Notes under the pieces: generated by a model
Told to the model about the DNA's origin: nothing
The model's database searches: none
What the model saw: the letters and a program-made list of their open reading frames with translations, nothing else
Source: an uncultured Candidatus Nitrosopumilus sp.
Lineage (GTDB): Archaea; Thermoproteota; Nitrososphaeria; Nitrososphaerales; Nitrosopumilaceae
Length of the DNA: 40,556 nt
Assembly: GCA_905612295.1 (NCBI GenBank)
Contig: CAJQRN010000012.1
Coordinates: 1 to 40,556, forward strand
Reading direction: 5' to 3'
Position numbers and translations under genes: made by a program
In this document: in pieces, positions 14,722 to 23,071 of the stretch
Layout: each line of letters opens with the position of its first letter
Numbering within the stretch: the first letter of the stretch is position 1

Positions 14722-16161
14722 GTTTGAACTATAATTCTCATGAAATACTTGGAATGTTTTTAAATTTACAATAATGGCAAGACCTGGATTTGGAACCATT
14801 CCAACACTTGCTTGAAAAGGTGTTTGTTTTTGCCAAGAGCCTGAATTAACTAGTAAAACTCCCTTGTACATGTCTAATTGGGCCTTATGGACATGTCCTA
14901 CATGAAAAATATCAGGAATATCTTCAATTACTAAAAGATCTTCTACTTCTGGTGCTATTGGTGTTGAACTACCATAAATCGGACTTAGATGTCTGGCTCT
15001 AAGAAGATTTTTCATAACGTCTGTAGGTCTATCATAACTTAGGCCTGGAGTGGTCTTTACAATATCGTCTATACTTTGACCATGAAACATCAATACTTTA
15101 ACTCCGTTTAATGAAATTAAAGCTGGATTTCCAACCATTTCAATATTTTCTCTTTCCCATAAACCTGAATTGTATTTTTTTGGTATTGCTGGTTGAGGTA
15201 AAGCTCTTCTACCTGGATCGTGATTTCCAGGCATAATGATAATTTTAACTTTTTTTGAAATTTTATCTAGTAAACTTTCTGCTTTTTCTAACTGTTCTTC
15301 TATGGTTAGGCAAACCAATTCTTTATTCTGATTTGGATATATTCCAACTCCATCAACTATGTCACCTCCAATTAAAACAAAACCAACTTTTCTTGCAACA
15401 GGATCTGGACTAGATAACCAAGTTACAAATTCAATTAATTCATCTTCCATGAAATATTTACTTCCAATGTGTAAATCAGACAAAAATACGGCATATACCT
15501 CATTTTCTGATTTGTTAATTTTTTGATCTGGAATATCTGGAAAAATCAAATCTTTAATAATTAATCCTGAATTTTTACCTAAAGCTACTCTTGCCATAAC
15601 AAATTGATCAATTAATAGAGTTCCAGCAGTTTTTTGTAATTCCTCATCAAAAATTATGCCCTCAAGTGAGCCTGAAGGGTCTTCTAAAACTAATTTTGTA
15701 ATGTTTCTTTCAGCATTTCTTGTATTAACTAAACCACAGATATAGACATCTTTTTCAACTTCCCATTCTTTTTGAAGTTTTGATTTAACAACTGCCATGG
15801 ATTTCAACTTTTTTGATTCTGGTCTATCTGAAATAATTCGCTTAAGTTTGTTAAAACGGCTAGAAAACAAGGCATTGTATCCTTTAACCCCCTCTCCTGA
15901 TGTAACTTTACTAGTAACATCAGATAATATTTTTAATTCATTTTGAAAATTAGGATCATCTTTAATTCCAAGATATGTCTCTAGATCATCTTGATTAATT
16001 TGAAATAATTTTTGTTTAGTTTTTTCTTGAATAATTTCTTTAATAATTTTCTCTAATTGTTTAACATCTGTAATATCATCTAAGATTTTAAATGCATCTG
16101 GATGAATTTGAAACCCTTTGTTTAATGCATAGTTTAATGCCAAGGATAACTCTTTTTTCAT
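14698..16161 (-). CDS. polB: DNA polymerase D small (exonuclease) subunit DP1
   Basis: A 487-residue DP1, the 3'-5' proofreading subunit of PolD. An N-terminal helical region (1-110) is followed by an OB-fold (about 125-210, DVYICGLVNTRN, LEDPSGSLEGII). The calcineurin-like phosphoesterase domain carries all its metal motifs: SDLHIGS (228-234), GGDIVDG (265-271), PGNHDPGRR (311-319), HGQS (360-363) and HVGHVH (420-425). With every ligand in place the nuclease should be active. The start ATG at 16161 lies 24-25 bases from the centre of the symmetrical TATA at 16181-16190. It converges on cdc6 with a 24-base overlap. Confidence 0.96.
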   Translation of the reverse strand: MKKELSLALNYALNKGFQIHPDAFKILDDITDVKQLEKIIKEIIQEKTKQKLFQINQDDLETYLGIKDDPNFQNELKILSDVTSKVTSGEGVKGYNALFSSRFNKLKRIISDRPESKKLKSMAVVKSKLQKEWEVEKDVYICGLVNTRNAERNITKLVLEDPSGSLEGIIFDEELQKTAGTLLIDQFVMARVALGKNSGLIIKDLIFPDIPDQKINKSENEVYAVFLSDLHIGSKYFMEDELIEFVTWLSSPDPVARKVGFVLIGGDIVDGVGIYPNQNKELVCLTIEEQLEKAESLLDKISKKVKIIIMPGNHDPGRRALPQPAIPKKYNSGLWERENIEMVGNPALISLNGVKVLMFHGQSIDDIVKTTPGLSYDRPTDVMKNLLRARHLSPIYGSSTPIAPEVEDLLVIEDIPDIFHVGHVHKAQLDMYKGVLLVNSGSWQKQTPFQASVGMVPNPGLAIIVNLKTFQVFHENYSSNSNNVLQS

Positions 16162-16180
16162 ATCAAAGACTATCCTTTGG

Positions 16181-16190
16181 TTTAATTAAA
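16181..16190. promoter_or_regulatory. Palindromic TATA shared by DP1 and the SpoIIM-like gene
   Basis: TTTAATTAAA reads the same on both strands and is the only TATA-like element in the short divergent region. It is correctly spaced for a leaderless DP1 start at 16161 and would start rightward transcription near 16211. One element may serve both genes. Confidence 0.4.
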
Positions 16191-16237
16191 TCTGCTCTAA
16201 ACTAACCCTCAAATATTGTTTGAAAAAACAAAGTAAT

Positions 16238-16774
16238 ATGAATAAAATTAGAATTATTACATTTTTTGCATTTCTAGTAATTTTTACAGTGATTTTCCAA
16301 CTTGGTTCAATGTCTACTGTAAGTGAAGAAGAAGCAAATTTGTTCATGAAAGAATTTGAAAAATTAGTTTTAGATATTGATGCATTTGGTATTTTTGTAC
16401 ATAATACAACCATTGCATTACCAATGTTCATTCCTGGATTTGGTATTTTTTGGGGACTATTCTCTTCATGGTCAACAGGATATGCTTTTGCCGCAATTGT
16501 AACTTCTATGCCTGAAATAGCCAATATTTCGCCATTATCTATTCTATTCTTATCTCCATTTGGTTTAATGGAAATTTTTTCGTATTCATTAGGAATTTCT
16601 AGAAGTTTTATTTTGATTAAAGCAATAATTACAAAAACAAGTTTATCTCAATTTATCAAACCAACAATAATTGAAATTGGAATTGTAATAGCACTTCTTT
16701 TTGCAGGTGGATATGTTGAATTTTACATGATTGAATTAATTCAAAACGAAACTATTGAAATGCCTGGATTATAA
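16238..16774 (+). CDS. SpoIIM-like (stage II sporulation protein M family) membrane protein
   Basis: A 178-residue integral membrane protein from ATG 16238 (a TTG at 16220 would add six residues). Hydrophobic segments are at about residues 5-22, 55-82, 100-120 and 145-170. The middle segment NTTIALPMFIPGFGIFWGLFSSWSTGY and the later LSPFGLMEIFSYSLGISRS are characteristic of the SpoIIM/DUF95 family, which is widespread in archaea that do not sporulate. The molecular job is unknown; relatives are suspected of shaping membranes or assisting transporters. It is divergent from DP1 and converges on CbiE with nine bases between the genes. Confidence 0.8.
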   Translation: MNKIRIITFFAFLVIFTVIFQLGSMSTVSEEEANLFMKEFEKLVLDIDAFGIFVHNTTIALPMFIPGFGIFWGLFSSWSTGYAFAAIVTSMPEIANISPLSILFLSPFGLMEIFSYSLGISRSFILIKAIITKTSLSQFIKPTIIEIGIVIALLFAGGYVEFYMIELIQNETIEMPGL

Positions 16775-16783
16775 TTTAGATAA

Positions 16784-17500
16784 TTAATTTTCCCATTGCC
16801 ATCTATAATTCATGTAAGAATCTAAACTTGCTTGATTAAACACCATTACAGATAAATCCGAAAATTCTTTTCCTTCAAGATCCTTTACAGTTCCCTCAAA
16901 ATTAGTTTCATTTTCATTTGTAATTGATTCAAAAACATGCACCTTCATTTTAGAAGTATCAAAACCCTTTTCTCGAAGATAAATTGCTATTTCAGATGGC
17001 ATAAAGTGTTTGTCTGGTTGTTTTGGCCATGGTCTAGGAACTAAAACCACACTAAAACCGTCTATCAGTGCTTTTTGTAATTCTAATTTTTTATCTTCAA
17101 TTGGAGTTGTAACATGCATTGTAATTACTTTTGATTTATCCAAAGGTACTTTGGTTCTTGATGCTGCAACTTGAATTGAACTTATACCTGGAATAATTTC
17201 TACTTCTCCAAAAATTTCTATTAATCTATCAACTACTTCAGACTCTGAAAAATTTACATCCCCTGTAAATGGAATTACTAATGTTCTATCACCAAGTTCA
17301 GGAAGTATTTTTTGATAAGATTTTTCTTGATCATTCATAGTTATCTCATAGATTTCTTTTCCTTCAATTAGTTTCTCTATTGTTTTTAGAGTGTATTTGT
17401 AACCAATTACAATATCACAACTTTGAAGAACTTCTTTTACAATTTCTGTTACATATTTGGGTGAACCTGGACCAACACCAACAGCAAAAACTTTTCCCAT
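16784..17500 (-). CDS. cbiE: Cobalt-precorrin-7 C5-methyltransferase
   Basis: A 238-residue SAM-dependent precorrin methylase of the CbiE/CobL N-terminal type in the anaerobic cobalamin pathway. VFAVGVGPGSPKYVT at the N-terminus is the family's SAM-binding loop, and VIPFTGDVNFSES and EIIPGISSIQVAASRTKVPL are the conserved P-x-T/SGD and PGISS motifs. The length fits a stand-alone CbiE without the CbiT decarboxylase fusion. Ammonia-oxidising archaea make cobalamin, which agrees. It begins two bases after the upstream gene on the same strand, so they are co-transcribed. No other cobalamin gene is in the window. Confidence 0.9.
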   Translation of the reverse strand: MGKVFAVGVGPGSPKYVTEIVKEVLQSCDIVIGYKYTLKTIEKLIEGKEIYEITMNDQEKSYQKILPELGDRTLVIPFTGDVNFSESEVVDRLIEIFGEVEIIPGISSIQVAASRTKVPLDKSKVITMHVTTPIEDKKLELQKALIDGFSVVLVPRPWPKQPDKHFMPSEIAIYLREKGFDTSKMKVHVFESITNENETNFEGTVKDLEGKEFSDLSVMVFNQASLDSYMNYRWQWEN

Positions 17501-17502
17501 TT

Positions 17503-17994
17503 TTATTTGGTAAATTTTTGCCTTTCTTTAATATATTGAACAAATGGTGCCCAATCCACCTTCATGAATTTTGTAGGCTCCTTTATAGGATATTTTACCC
17601 AATCTTGGGCTATTGCATATTGATAATTTTCTTTTTTATCACCTTTTTCATATTCTAAATACAAAGCACTCCCCCAAGTTTTTTCTTCAAAACTAATTTT
17701 CTTAATATCATCAAATTCTAATTCAACATTTTTAGTATTTTGTAAATCATTTGAAAGCTCTTTTTCATCATAACCATCATGATGAATCATTGTATCTTTT
17801 GATTTTATAAAATTAATTACTTGTCTTTGAGTAATGGCTTTCCACCAATTCATTTTTGATTCTGTTTTATGTACATATGTCAAATGTTTATCAGTTAAAA
17901 CTAACATTCCTTCTCTTCCACCAACTGAGAAGAATTTTTTAGATTCTCTCCAAACTGAAACTAAATGTGCTTGAATTTTTTCATCAGATTCCAT
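17503..17994 (-). CDS. Conserved hypothetical protein, possible PH-like fold
   Basis: A 163-residue soluble protein without membrane segments. The pattern GREGMLVLTDKHLTYVHK, then a Trp-rich helix (MNWWKAITQRQ), then VELEFDDIKKISFEEK and GSALYLEYEKGDKKENYQYA, suggests a bacterial-PH/GRAM-like beta barrel, but this is a fold impression, not a recognised family. A conserved-looking end, WVKYPIKEPTKFMKVDWAPF, follows. It is translationally close to cbiE (two bases), which suggests a link to cofactor metabolism or simply shared transcription. Confidence 0.6.
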   Translation of the reverse strand: MESDEKIQAHLVSVWRESKKFFSVGGREGMLVLTDKHLTYVHKTESKMNWWKAITQRQVINFIKSKDTMIHHDGYDEKELSNDLQNTKNVELEFDDIKKISFEEKTWGSALYLEYEKGDKKENYQYAIAQDWVKYPIKEPTKFMKVDWAPFVQYIKERQKFTK

Positions 17995-18038
17995 ATTGGA
18001 ATATTTATTCGACTTTGTTAAAAACTAATACAATTACC

Positions 18039-18047
18039 TTTTAAGTG
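18039..18047 (+). promoter_or_regulatory. TATA box of the secreted cyclophilin gene
   Basis: CTTTTAAGT is centred 26 bases before the TTG at 18069. The spacing supports both the unusual TTG start codon and a leaderless transcript. Confidence 0.45.
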
Positions 18048-18068
18048 AGATATTTTTTTTAAAAAGTA

Positions 18069-19586
18069 TTGAATAAAATTATTTTCATTTTTACTATTTT
18101 CTTAATTTTAATTGGGTTTGGAAATTATTCGTTTGCACAAATTACAGAAATTAATACTAATCCTATAGCAATTATTGAAACTAATCTTGGAAATATCGTT
18201 ATAGAATTTTTGCCTGGGGCTGCACCAAATCATGTAAAAAATTTTCTTGCGTTATCTGTAAATGGATTTTATGATGGAACATTATTTCATAGAATAATAC
18301 CTGGATTTATGATTCAAGGTGGAGATCCTAATACCATTAGTGGCGATCCAAATACTTGGGGTCAAGGTGGTCCTACTGAAACATTAGATGCAGAATTTAA
18401 TAAAATTAAACATAATCGTGGTATTGTTTCTATGGCAAGATCAGCAGATCCAAATAGTGCAGGCTCACAATTTTTTATTGTTCATCAGGATTCAAATTCT
18501 CTTGATGAGCAATACACTGTATTTGGAAGACTTGTAACTGAATCAAGTTTTGATACATTGGATAAAATTGCAGCAGTTCAAACAGGCACTAATGATAGAC
18601 CAGTAAATCCAGAACAAGTTAAAATCATAAAAATTACAGTTGCTAATAGGACTGATATTTTAGATATTATGGATTTAGGTTTACCTCAATTAACAGAATC
18701 TACTATATCCGAATTTACTGGTGAGCAAAACCAAATTTTTGAAAGTCAAGAACTTGATGTTAGATTTAGTGCACCAGTAGGCTGGTTATTACAACAACCT
18801 GATGGTAGTATTATTGGAGCTCCAGATGTTGCTGCAGTTGGTCCTAAAATTGGTGGAATTAATCCTGTAATTTCATTAACAATTGAAGATACAAATGATA
18901 AAACTATTGATGATTTAATTTTAGAAAAAAATAATGAAATGTCCGAAGCAGTCTATTTAAATAAATTAGAAATACTTTCACAAAAATTAATTAAATCTAA
19001 TGTTTATCAAATAGAAGCTATTGGAAATTTTGAAGTTGATGATTCACCATTAAAAATTAGATTCTTGAATGTAATGATTCTTTCAGAACAAAAATTATAC
19101 ACGTTTGCATATAGTAATACAGTTGACCGTTTTGATAATCATGCTTTAAAATTTCAAGAATCTCTTGATTCTTTTAAAATACTCTCACAAGAATCTCCTA
19201 TAATGACATCTTCTGAAGAAGGTGGTGGTTGTCTAATTGCAACAGCTACATACGGTTCTGAAATGGCAACCGAAGTTCAACAACTCAGAGAATTAAGAGA
19301 TAATACATTACTAAACACCGAATCTGGTACCACATTCATGGGAATGTTTAACAATATTTACTATACAGTCTCACCAGTTATCGCTGATTATGAAAGAGAG
19401 AATCCCTACTTCAAGGAAGCAGTAAAGATTGCAATCACCCCGATGATTTCATCACTATCGCTAATGGAGGGTGTAAACTCTGAATCAGAAGTTTTGGGAA
19501 TTGGACTTTCAGTGATTGCACTAAACCTTGGAATGTATCTTGGAGTTCCAGCTATTGTTGTAATTGGTATTAAGAAAAGAAAATAA
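18069..19586 (+). CDS. Secreted cyclophilin-type peptidyl-prolyl isomerase with PsbP-like and CFI-box domains
   Basis: A 505-residue extracytoplasmic protein. Order: signal peptide (1-23, ending SFA-Q); cyclophilin domain (about 30-190) with FHRIIPGFMIQGGDP and GSQFFI, holding the active-site Arg75 and Phe positions; a PsbP/DcrB-like beta domain (about 208-372, LDVRFSAPVGWLLQQPDG); a CFI-box motif (388-397, CLIATATYGS, then EVQQLRELRDNTLL); a last membrane helix (about 475-498) and a basic end KKRK. The CFI-box C-terminus is common in secreted proteins of these archaea and probably anchors or sorts the protein. It likely folds proteins at the cell surface. TTG start. Confidence 0.88.
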   Translation: MNKIIFIFTIFLILIGFGNYSFAQITEINTNPIAIIETNLGNIVIEFLPGAAPNHVKNFLALSVNGFYDGTLFHRIIPGFMIQGGDPNTISGDPNTWGQGGPTETLDAEFNKIKHNRGIVSMARSADPNSAGSQFFIVHQDSNSLDEQYTVFGRLVTESSFDTLDKIAAVQTGTNDRPVNPEQVKIIKITVANRTDILDIMDLGLPQLTESTISEFTGEQNQIFESQELDVRFSAPVGWLLQQPDGSIIGAPDVAAVGPKIGGINPVISLTIEDTNDKTIDDLILEKNNEMSEAVYLNKLEILSQKLIKSNVYQIEAIGNFEVDDSPLKIRFLNVMILSEQKLYTFAYSNTVDRFDNHALKFQESLDSFKILSQESPIMTSSEEGGGCLIATATYGSEMATEVQQLRELRDNTLLNTESGTTFMGMFNNIYYTVSPVIADYERENPYFKEAVKIAITPMISSLSLMEGVNSESEVLGIGLSVIALNLGMYLGVPAIVVIGIKKRK

Positions 19587-19588
19587 TT

Positions 19589-20947
19589 TTACCAAACATC
19601 ATCTACTTCATCAAGTTCCTTGTACTCTTTTTCAGATTCATGTTTCATAAGTTTTATTCTTGAAATATCTCTATCAAAGAACAAATCTATTATCCAATCA
19701 AGAAATACACGTGTTTTTTTATCAAATGTTGGAATTTTTGATAAATACACATTTCTCCAAATTAACCAAGCTACAAATCCTGAAATATTTACTCCCAAAA
19801 ATGTTGCAATTCCAGTTCTTTTTCCAATAATTGCCATTTGTCCTTTAGAATGATAAACAAATTTTTCTTGATTAGAATTTTTAATTAAAGAAATTAAATT
19901 TTTTGCAGCAATTTTTGCTTGGGATTCTGCAATTTGTGCTGTTGGAGGAAATGGTCTATTACTTAGTGAGTCTACAAATAAAGCACAATCACCTATTGCA
20001 AATACACCTGGAAATTTTTGAACTTCAAGAAAATCATTTACTATTAATTTTCCTTTTTCAGTTTTGAACATTGATCTTTTAATTGTGTTAACTGGAGTAA
20101 CTCCTGCAGTCCAAATCAAAGTTTTTGTAATAATTGAATTTATTTCAGATTGATCAATAGAATCTTTTGGAGTTTCATCTAATGTTTTTATTGTAACTTC
20201 ATTTCCATCAAAACTTGTAACAGATTTTTTTAATTGAATTTCAATTCCTCTTTCTATTAATTTTCTTTTTGCAAAGTCTGCCAATTTTTTATTAAATCCA
20301 GGTAAAATTCCTCCCATTGCTTCTAATACAATTACTTTAAGATCCTCTTTGTGAATACTAGGATAATATTTCCGTGCATCTAAAAGTAAATCCATTAATT
20401 CTCCTGCAGTTTCTATCCCTGCAAAACCTCCACCAACTACAACAAAATTCAAAAAGCTTTTTCTAAGAATTGGATTTGTTTCATTTTCTGCTTGTTCAAG
20501 CATATCAATTACCCTATTTCTTAACATTACAGCATCGTTGAGTGTTTTCATTGTGTAAGCATTTTTTTCAACATCAGCCATACCAAAAAAATTAGTTTCA
20601 CTACCAAGTGCAATTACTAAAAAATCATAATGTACTGAAATACTTCTTTTATCTCTAGTTCCCCATAATGTTACTAATTTTCCATATGGATCAATATTTT
20701 TAATTCTACCTTCATAGAATTTTGTTTTTTTACAAATTGTTCTAATAGGTAAAACTATGTGCCTAGTTTCAATCATTCCAGAGGCTACTTGCGGCAGCAT
20801 TGGGGTGAATAATAGAAAATTATCTTCCCCAATCATTACCAATTCAATTTCAGGATCTTTTCCAAATTTTGATTCTAATTGTCTGGCACATTCTACAGCT
20901 GCAAACCCACTACCTAAAATTAAAATTTTTTTTGTTTTTTTAACCAA
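19589..20947 (-). CDS. NAD(P)/FAD-dependent oxidoreductase, NDH-2-like
   Basis: A 452-residue two-dinucleotide-binding-domain flavoprotein resembling type II NADH dehydrogenase, which passes electrons from NADH to quinone without pumping protons. The FAD-binding motif is ILGSGFAAVECARQLE (about 9-24), the NAD-binding motif VVVGGGFAGIETAGEL (about 168-183), then WTAGVTP and FAIGDCALF. The C-terminus (about 385-430) holds an amphipathic or hydrophobic stretch (GVNISGFVAWLIWRNVYL) typical of NDH-2 membrane attachment. TTG start at 20947 with a TATA-like GGATATATTC at about -26. It is similar in kind to the truncated gene at the left edge of the window. Confidence 0.88.
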   Translation of the reverse strand: MVKKTKKILILGSGFAAVECARQLESKFGKDPEIELVMIGEDNFLLFTPMLPQVASGMIETRHIVLPIRTICKKTKFYEGRIKNIDPYGKLVTLWGTRDKRSISVHYDFLVIALGSETNFFGMADVEKNAYTMKTLNDAVMLRNRVIDMLEQAENETNPILRKSFLNFVVVGGGFAGIETAGELMDLLLDARKYYPSIHKEDLKVIVLEAMGGILPGFNKKLADFAKRKLIERGIEIQLKKSVTSFDGNEVTIKTLDETPKDSIDQSEINSIITKTLIWTAGVTPVNTIKRSMFKTEKGKLIVNDFLEVQKFPGVFAIGDCALFVDSLSNRPFPPTAQIAESQAKIAAKNLISLIKNSNQEKFVYHSKGQMAIIGKRTGIATFLGVNISGFVAWLIWRNVYLSKIPTFDKKTRVFLDWIIDLFFDRDISRIKLMKHESEKEYKELDEVDDVW

Positions 20948-21016
20948 TTGTATCTAATCCATTTATTGATTGAATATATCCTATAAGAATAATTTTAAGA
21001 AAAACCACTAGTTTTC

Positions 21017-21688
21017 TTATGTTCTCATAATATCTGAATGTAAAATTTCATAAGCCCTTGATGAATCTCTTTCATTTAGAATAATTGTAATGTTATCTTG
21101 ACTGAAAAATGCATTAACTAATTCTACACCATTTGCATGTAGTACTTCTGCAACATATGATACTACATCTGATTGATTATGGGAATAGGGTATTGAAATT
21201 TTAATTTTTGCAAGACCAGTACTAAACATATCTTTTCTTTCTGAAACACTATTGAAAATTTGTCTAATATCTTCCATGTCTTCTGTAAGAAATCTAAATG
21301 AATCAGATAGTCTAAAAAATTCATAATTATTAGTTACCTTGGAAAATTTATCTAAAATTGACATAGGATCCATTTGATTTGAATCCTTAATAGAAAATCT
21401 AACATCCATTATTCCATCTGTTAAAGATAATCTTGCATTTTTCAAAACTGGCTCTTCGTTCATCTCTTCTTTAATTTCAAATGAATCTGCATATCTTTTG
21501 ATTGCAACTACCACTGTATTGAGATTAACAGAATTTCCTAAAATTTTTTCTATTTCCGGTTGAATTTTTACTGCCAACGCAGTATAATTTATCAAATCCA
21601 TTTTCATGCAATCATAAATTGAACGATTTCTTGTTATGATTTCTCTTACAACTTCAGGAATAGACATCATTGATCTCATTAAGACCAT
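21017..21688 (-). CDS. ACT-domain protein, probable ligand-binding regulator
   Basis: A 223-residue soluble protein. The N-terminus (SIPEVVREIITRNRSIYDCMKMDLINYTALA) resembles a small helical DNA-binding or dimerisation module. The last 70 residues (AKIKISIPYS, VSYVAEVLHANGVELVNAFF, NITIILNERDSSRAYEIL) have the beta-alpha-beta-beta-alpha-beta pattern of an ACT domain, which usually binds an amino acid. Proteins of this type are common in archaea as uncharacterised regulators. It is divergent from the Hsp20 gene across two palindromes. Confidence 0.7.
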   Translation of the reverse strand: MVLMRSMMSIPEVVREIITRNRSIYDCMKMDLINYTALAVKIQPEIEKILGNSVNLNTVVVAIKRYADSFEIKEEMNEEPVLKNARLSLTDGIMDVRFSIKDSNQMDPMSILDKFSKVTNNYEFFRLSDSFRFLTEDMEDIRQIFNSVSERKDMFSTGLAKIKISIPYSHNQSDVVSYVAEVLHANGVELVNAFFSQDNITIILNERDSSRAYEILHSDIMRT

Positions 21689-21730
21689 TATATTATGTCA
21701 CTTATAATAGAATTATGTAATAATATATGA

Positions 21731-21747
21731 AAATATACTGTATATTT
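21731..21747. promoter_or_regulatory. Inverted repeat between the ACT gene and hsp20
   Basis: AAATATAC and GTATATTT are perfect inverted arms around one T, centred at 21739. Its centre is 22.5 bp (about two helical turns) from the centre of the second palindrome. Confidence 0.45.
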
Positions 21748-21752
21748 ATATA

Positions 21753-21770
21753 ATGTAATATATATTACAT
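21753..21770. promoter_or_regulatory. 18-bp perfect palindrome at the hsp20 promoter
   Basis: ATGTAATATATATTACAT is perfectly symmetrical and centred 22 bases before the hsp20 ATG, so it coincides with the expected TATA region. A dimeric heat-shock repressor bound here would block TBP. Being A/T-rich it could double as the TATA element itself. Confidence 0.55.
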
Positions 21771-21783
21771 ATATTAGATTAAT

Positions 21784-22278
21784 ATGACAAATTTCTTCGA
21801 AACCGAAATTGATAGAATCTTCAAAACAATGTCAAATTCTTTTTTTGATGTAGATGATATTTTTGAAGAATTCAAAAGTAATTCCAATTCTGGTCCACTT
21901 TTTTACGGTTACACAATGACTGTTGGCCCCGATGGAAAACCTTCTGTACAGGAATATGGAAATGTAAAACCTGAGCATCTTCCTATTTCAAATACCAGAG
22001 AAGCAATTGTTGATACAATTGTAGATGAGAAAGAAAAAGTAGTAAAGCTCATAGTTGAAATGCCCGGAGTTGAAAAAACTGATGTCAAAATTTTAGTTGA
22101 CAAAAATGTTGTGGATATTTCTGCAGAACATGGTGAAAAAAAATATCATTGCAAAGTTCCACTACAACACAAAGTTGATGAAAACTCTGCAAAAGCATCT
22201 TACAAAAATGGTGTTTTAGAAATTGTTTTCAAACAAGCTGTAGAAAAACAAACTAGTAAAAAAGTAGAGGTTGAATAA
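21784..22278 (+). CDS. hsp20: Small heat shock protein, Hsp20/alpha-crystallin
   Basis: A 164-residue small heat shock protein that holds unfolding proteins in soluble form. The N-terminus is Phe-rich and variable (FFETEIDRIFKTMSNSFFDV). The alpha-crystallin domain spans about residues 75-160, with VKLIVEMPGVEKTDVKILVD, DISAEHGEKKYHCKVPL and the strand KNGVLEIVF before the end. A C-terminal I-x-I motif is not obvious in KKVEVE, although V-x-V can stand in for it. The promoter contains the palindromes described above. Confidence 0.92.
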   Translation: MTNFFETEIDRIFKTMSNSFFDVDDIFEEFKSNSNSGPLFYGYTMTVGPDGKPSVQEYGNVKPEHLPISNTREAIVDTIVDEKEKVVKLIVEMPGVEKTDVKILVDKNVVDISAEHGEKKYHCKVPLQHKVDENSAKASYKNGVLEIVFKQAVEKQTSKKVEVE

Positions 22279-22357
22279 ACCCTTTATTTTTTTGAGATGA
22301 TTACATGACTAAAAAATGATAGAATACTGTAAATACTAAGAAAAATGAGATAAAATA

Positions 22358-22576
22358 ATGAAATTACTTCTTGATTTTGAACCTTGTAAAGAATGTAAAG
22401 AAATGATGAGTGAATTAAGTAGTCCTGAAATAATTTTTGGTGATCAAAAAACAAGATCTGATGAATCTGCAAAATTTTTAAGACATTTAACTTATAATCA
22501 TAATGAAGTTGTTCAGGCTGTAATGGAAGATCTTCCAAAACAGAAAAAAGATCAAGAGCCTGATTTTTATCAATAA
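22358..22576 (+). CDS. Small hypothetical protein with a Cys pair
   Basis: A 72-residue acidic protein, MKLLLDFEPCKECKEMMSEL and onward, with a CxxC pair (C10, C13) and later His residues (H43, H47) that could together bind a metal. No membrane segment and no recognised family. ATG at 22358 is about 26 bases after TGTAAATAC (22328-22336), which supports a leaderless gene. Codon use looks like the neighbours. Confidence 0.6.
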   Translation: MKLLLDFEPCKECKEMMSELSSPEIIFGDQKTRSDESAKFLRHLTYNHNEVVQAVMEDLPKQKKDQEPDFYQ

Positions 22577-22716
22577 TTTAGTTTTTTCTTATGTTAGTAA
22601 ATTTTATCCTTAGGCTTTTTTAGTAATTTTTAATAGATCATAAATTTTATCAAATATTTTTTTAAATATTATTCTCTAAAATTTTATCAATAATTATAAT
22701 TTATTTATTAGAATTG

Positions 22717-22785
22717 ATGTATTTATTAAAATTAATTTTTATTTTATGTGTAGCAATTCTTGTGTTAGTGAATATATTAAATTAA
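22717..22785 (+). CDS. Possible 22-residue membrane peptide
   Basis: A short frame, MYLLKLIFILCVAILVLVNI then LN, made almost wholly of one hydrophobic helix. It starts about 27 bases after a TATA-like TAATTTAT stretch. It lies in the 214-bp A/T-rich gap between two small genes, where nothing else is seen. Such peptides exist, but random A/T-rich DNA also yields hydrophobic frames, so this is weak. Confidence 0.25.
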   Translation: MYLLKLIFILCVAILVLVNILN

Positions 22786-22790
22786 ATTAA

Positions 22791-22982
22791 TTATTTTTTA
22801 ATTGATTCTAAAGAATGCCCACGATTTGTAATCATTTGTGTAACTGCCTCGATAGTATAATCAAGTCCATGTTTTTCTTCAAAATGATCCCTCAATTTTT
22901 TAATTAAACCTACAGTTAATTCTTCATCTAAAACTAGATCACATTCATAACCATAATCGTTACATCTTAGTTTAATTGTCAT
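22791..22982 (-). CDS. DUF1059 family small protein
   Basis: A 63-residue protein starting MTIKLRCNDYGYECDLVLDE and ending TQMITNRGHSLESIKK. The conserved C-x5-6-C pair and the terminal EEKHGLDYT region match the DUF1059 family of small predicted metal-binding proteins. I chose ATG at 22982 over the longer frame beginning at 23033 because GTATAAA at 23004-23010 is a TATA box on the minus strand about 25 bases upstream, and the extra residues do not belong to the family. The function is unknown. Confidence 0.85.
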   Translation of the reverse strand: MTIKLRCNDYGYECDLVLDEELTVGLIKKLRDHFEEKHGLDYTIEAVTQMITNRGHSLESIKK

Positions 22983-23071
22983 ATTTTCAATTATTTGGCT
23001 AATGTATAAAAACTGTAGGTGTTTGTTTTTCATAATACCACTAATAACCCCTAATTCTAATTTTATGTTAA

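Noticed and set aside
22983-23071. Fluoride riboswitch upstream of crcB
   Set aside because: The leader is A/T-rich and lacks the conserved GC-rich pseudoknot segments; the distance from the likely promoter to ATG is also too short.
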